Assembly: GCA_014338005.1 (NCBI GenBank)
Contig: QUBZ01000016.1
Span: 1 to 57,502, forward strand
Source: Chloroflexota bacterium
GTDB lineage: Bacteria; Chloroflexota; Anaerolineae; Aggregatilineales; Phototrophicaceae
Direction of reading: 5' to 3'
Length of the DNA: 57,502 bases
The notes under the pieces are model-generated. The model was given only the letters and a program-made list of their open reading frames with translations, ran no database searches and was not told the DNA's origin. How positions within the stretch are numbered: the first letter of the stretch is position 1; each line of letters opens with the position of its first letter. A program made the translations under genes and the position numbers. Below, one piece after another: positions 56,963-57,502 of the stretch.

Positions 56963-57502
56963 TTATTTCTTGACTTTATAGCCAATCTCCGTATGGCTGG
57001 GAACGCTCTTGGTCGGATACTGGCCGAAGTCCTCTAGGCGCAGATCGGTACCCAGGATCACGCTGTGACCGATTGTATAACCCGCCGGGATATGGGTATT
57101 TTTACCCACACAGGTGATTCCCAGTTCGCCCATATCCGTAATTTTGCCCACCCGCGCATTGTGACCGACCACCACGATCTTATCCAGGATACAGCGTTCC
57201 ACCACCGCCCCGGCTTCGATATAAGTGTCGGTCAGCACAATTGATTCGCGCACGATGGCGTTCGGCCCCACATAAACCCCCGGCGAGAGGACGGAATTTT
57301 CAACCACCGCCCCTTCCGAAATCACCGAGCCATCGGTAATCAGGCTGTTGCGTACTATCGCGCCGGTGTGGATATGAACCGGCGAGCGTTCCTCGCTGCG
57401 CGTATGGATCACCCAGGTGCGATCATTTAAGTTCAACGACGGCGGCGACGCGATCAAATCCATATGCGCTTCCCAATAAGCATCAACTGTACCGACATCC
57501 AC
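56963..57502 (-). CDS. glgC: glucose-1-phosphate adenylyltransferase, C-terminal part (cut by window end)
   Basis: The frame is open at the window edge. The visible 179 residues start within the conserved DVGTVDAYWEAHMDL segment that closes the GlgC catalytic domain. A left-handed beta-helix follows (HIHTGAIVRNSLITDGSVI, VENSVLSPGVYVGPNAIV, GAVVERCILDKIVVVG) and the C-terminal segment NTHIPAGYTIGHSVI. GlgC makes ADP-glucose, the first committed step of glycogen synthesis. The true start lies outside the window. Most of the catalytic domain is not visible. Confidence 0.92.
   Translation of the reverse strand: MDVGTVDAYWEAHMDLIASPPSLNLNDRTWVIHTRSEERSPVHIHTGAIVRNSLITDGSVISEGAVVENSVLSPGVYVGPNAIVRESIVLTDTYIEAGAVVERCILDKIVVVGHNARVGKITDMGELGITCVGKNTHIPAGYTIGHSVILGTDLRLEDFGQYPTKSVPSHTEIGYKVKK

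Overview
The window looks like a chromosomal segment of a Chloroflexota (Anaerolineae-like) bacterium; this is an inference. It is moderately GC-rich. Many exported proteins carry Thr/Pro linkers. There are two ECF sigma/transmembrane partner pairs, SH3b and vWA extracytoplasmic domains, an Flp-type pilin signature, and several proteins I can only describe as uncharacterised. No rRNA, CRISPR array, transposase, integrase or phage gene was seen. One tRNA gene (Leu, CAG) is present.

Layout. (1) 0.1-14.3 kb, mostly minus strand: purine and carbamoyl-group catabolism. It holds FolD, an 8-oxoguanine-deaminase-type amidohydrolase, a NUDIX hydrolase, adenine deaminase, a polytopic membrane protein and a YgeY-type M20 hydrolase in a tight, largely overlapping series. 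Further on are a YgeW-type carbamoyltransferase, a DUF4268 nuclease-like protein and carbamate kinase. Two decayed genes (HIT and histidine phosphatase) sit at its edges. A sigma-factor island (3.65-6.43 kb) is inserted in the middle. (2) 14.6-19.1 kb: one very large secreted protein that starts like an Flp pilin and continues into PA14 and jelly-roll-like modules. (3) 19.2-24.8 kb: a guanylate kinase/NUDIX-like fusion, YgfZ, a DivIC/FtsB-like protein, a BtpA-family protein, tRNA-Leu and an SH3b/beta-lactamase-fold serine hydrolase. (4) 24.9-28.3 kb: a sugar ABC importer (binding protein and two permeases, no ATPase). (5) 28.6-37.1 kb: an orphan receiver, a DUF971 protein and, divergently, a lipoprotein, a six-hairpin glycosidase-like enzyme, a PAS histidine kinase, a homoserine-kinase-like GHMP kinase and an ABC exporter. 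(6) 37.1-39.6 kb: a second sigma factor with a vWA membrane partner. (7) 39.7-48.1 kb: epimerase, methyltransferase, thioredoxin-domain YyaL-like protein, DinB-like protein and a TPR lytic-transglycosylase lipoprotein probably read from a leaderless mRNA. (8) 48.2-52.2 kb: an orphan receiver and a NatAB-like ABC exporter. (9) 52.3-57.5 kb: glucan/glycogen metabolism (GlgP, a free-standing CBM48 protein, a GH57/DUF3536 enzyme and the C-terminal part of GlgC).

How the genes may work together. Deaminases feed purine bases into degradation. YgeW plus carbamate kinase is the pairing expected to turn a carbamoylated purine-ring breakdown product into ATP. The sugar importer, phosphorylase, GH57 enzyme and GlgC point to alpha-glucan uptake and storage. 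Both sigma factors overlap their membrane partner by exactly 8 nt and look like envelope-sensing switches. The first is divergent from a secreted protein, with overlapping promoters that share a -35 region. The strongest novelty candidates are the Flp-pilin/PA14 giant protein, the sigma-factor island with its compact divergent promoter, and the purine-catabolic cluster with an embedded membrane protein.
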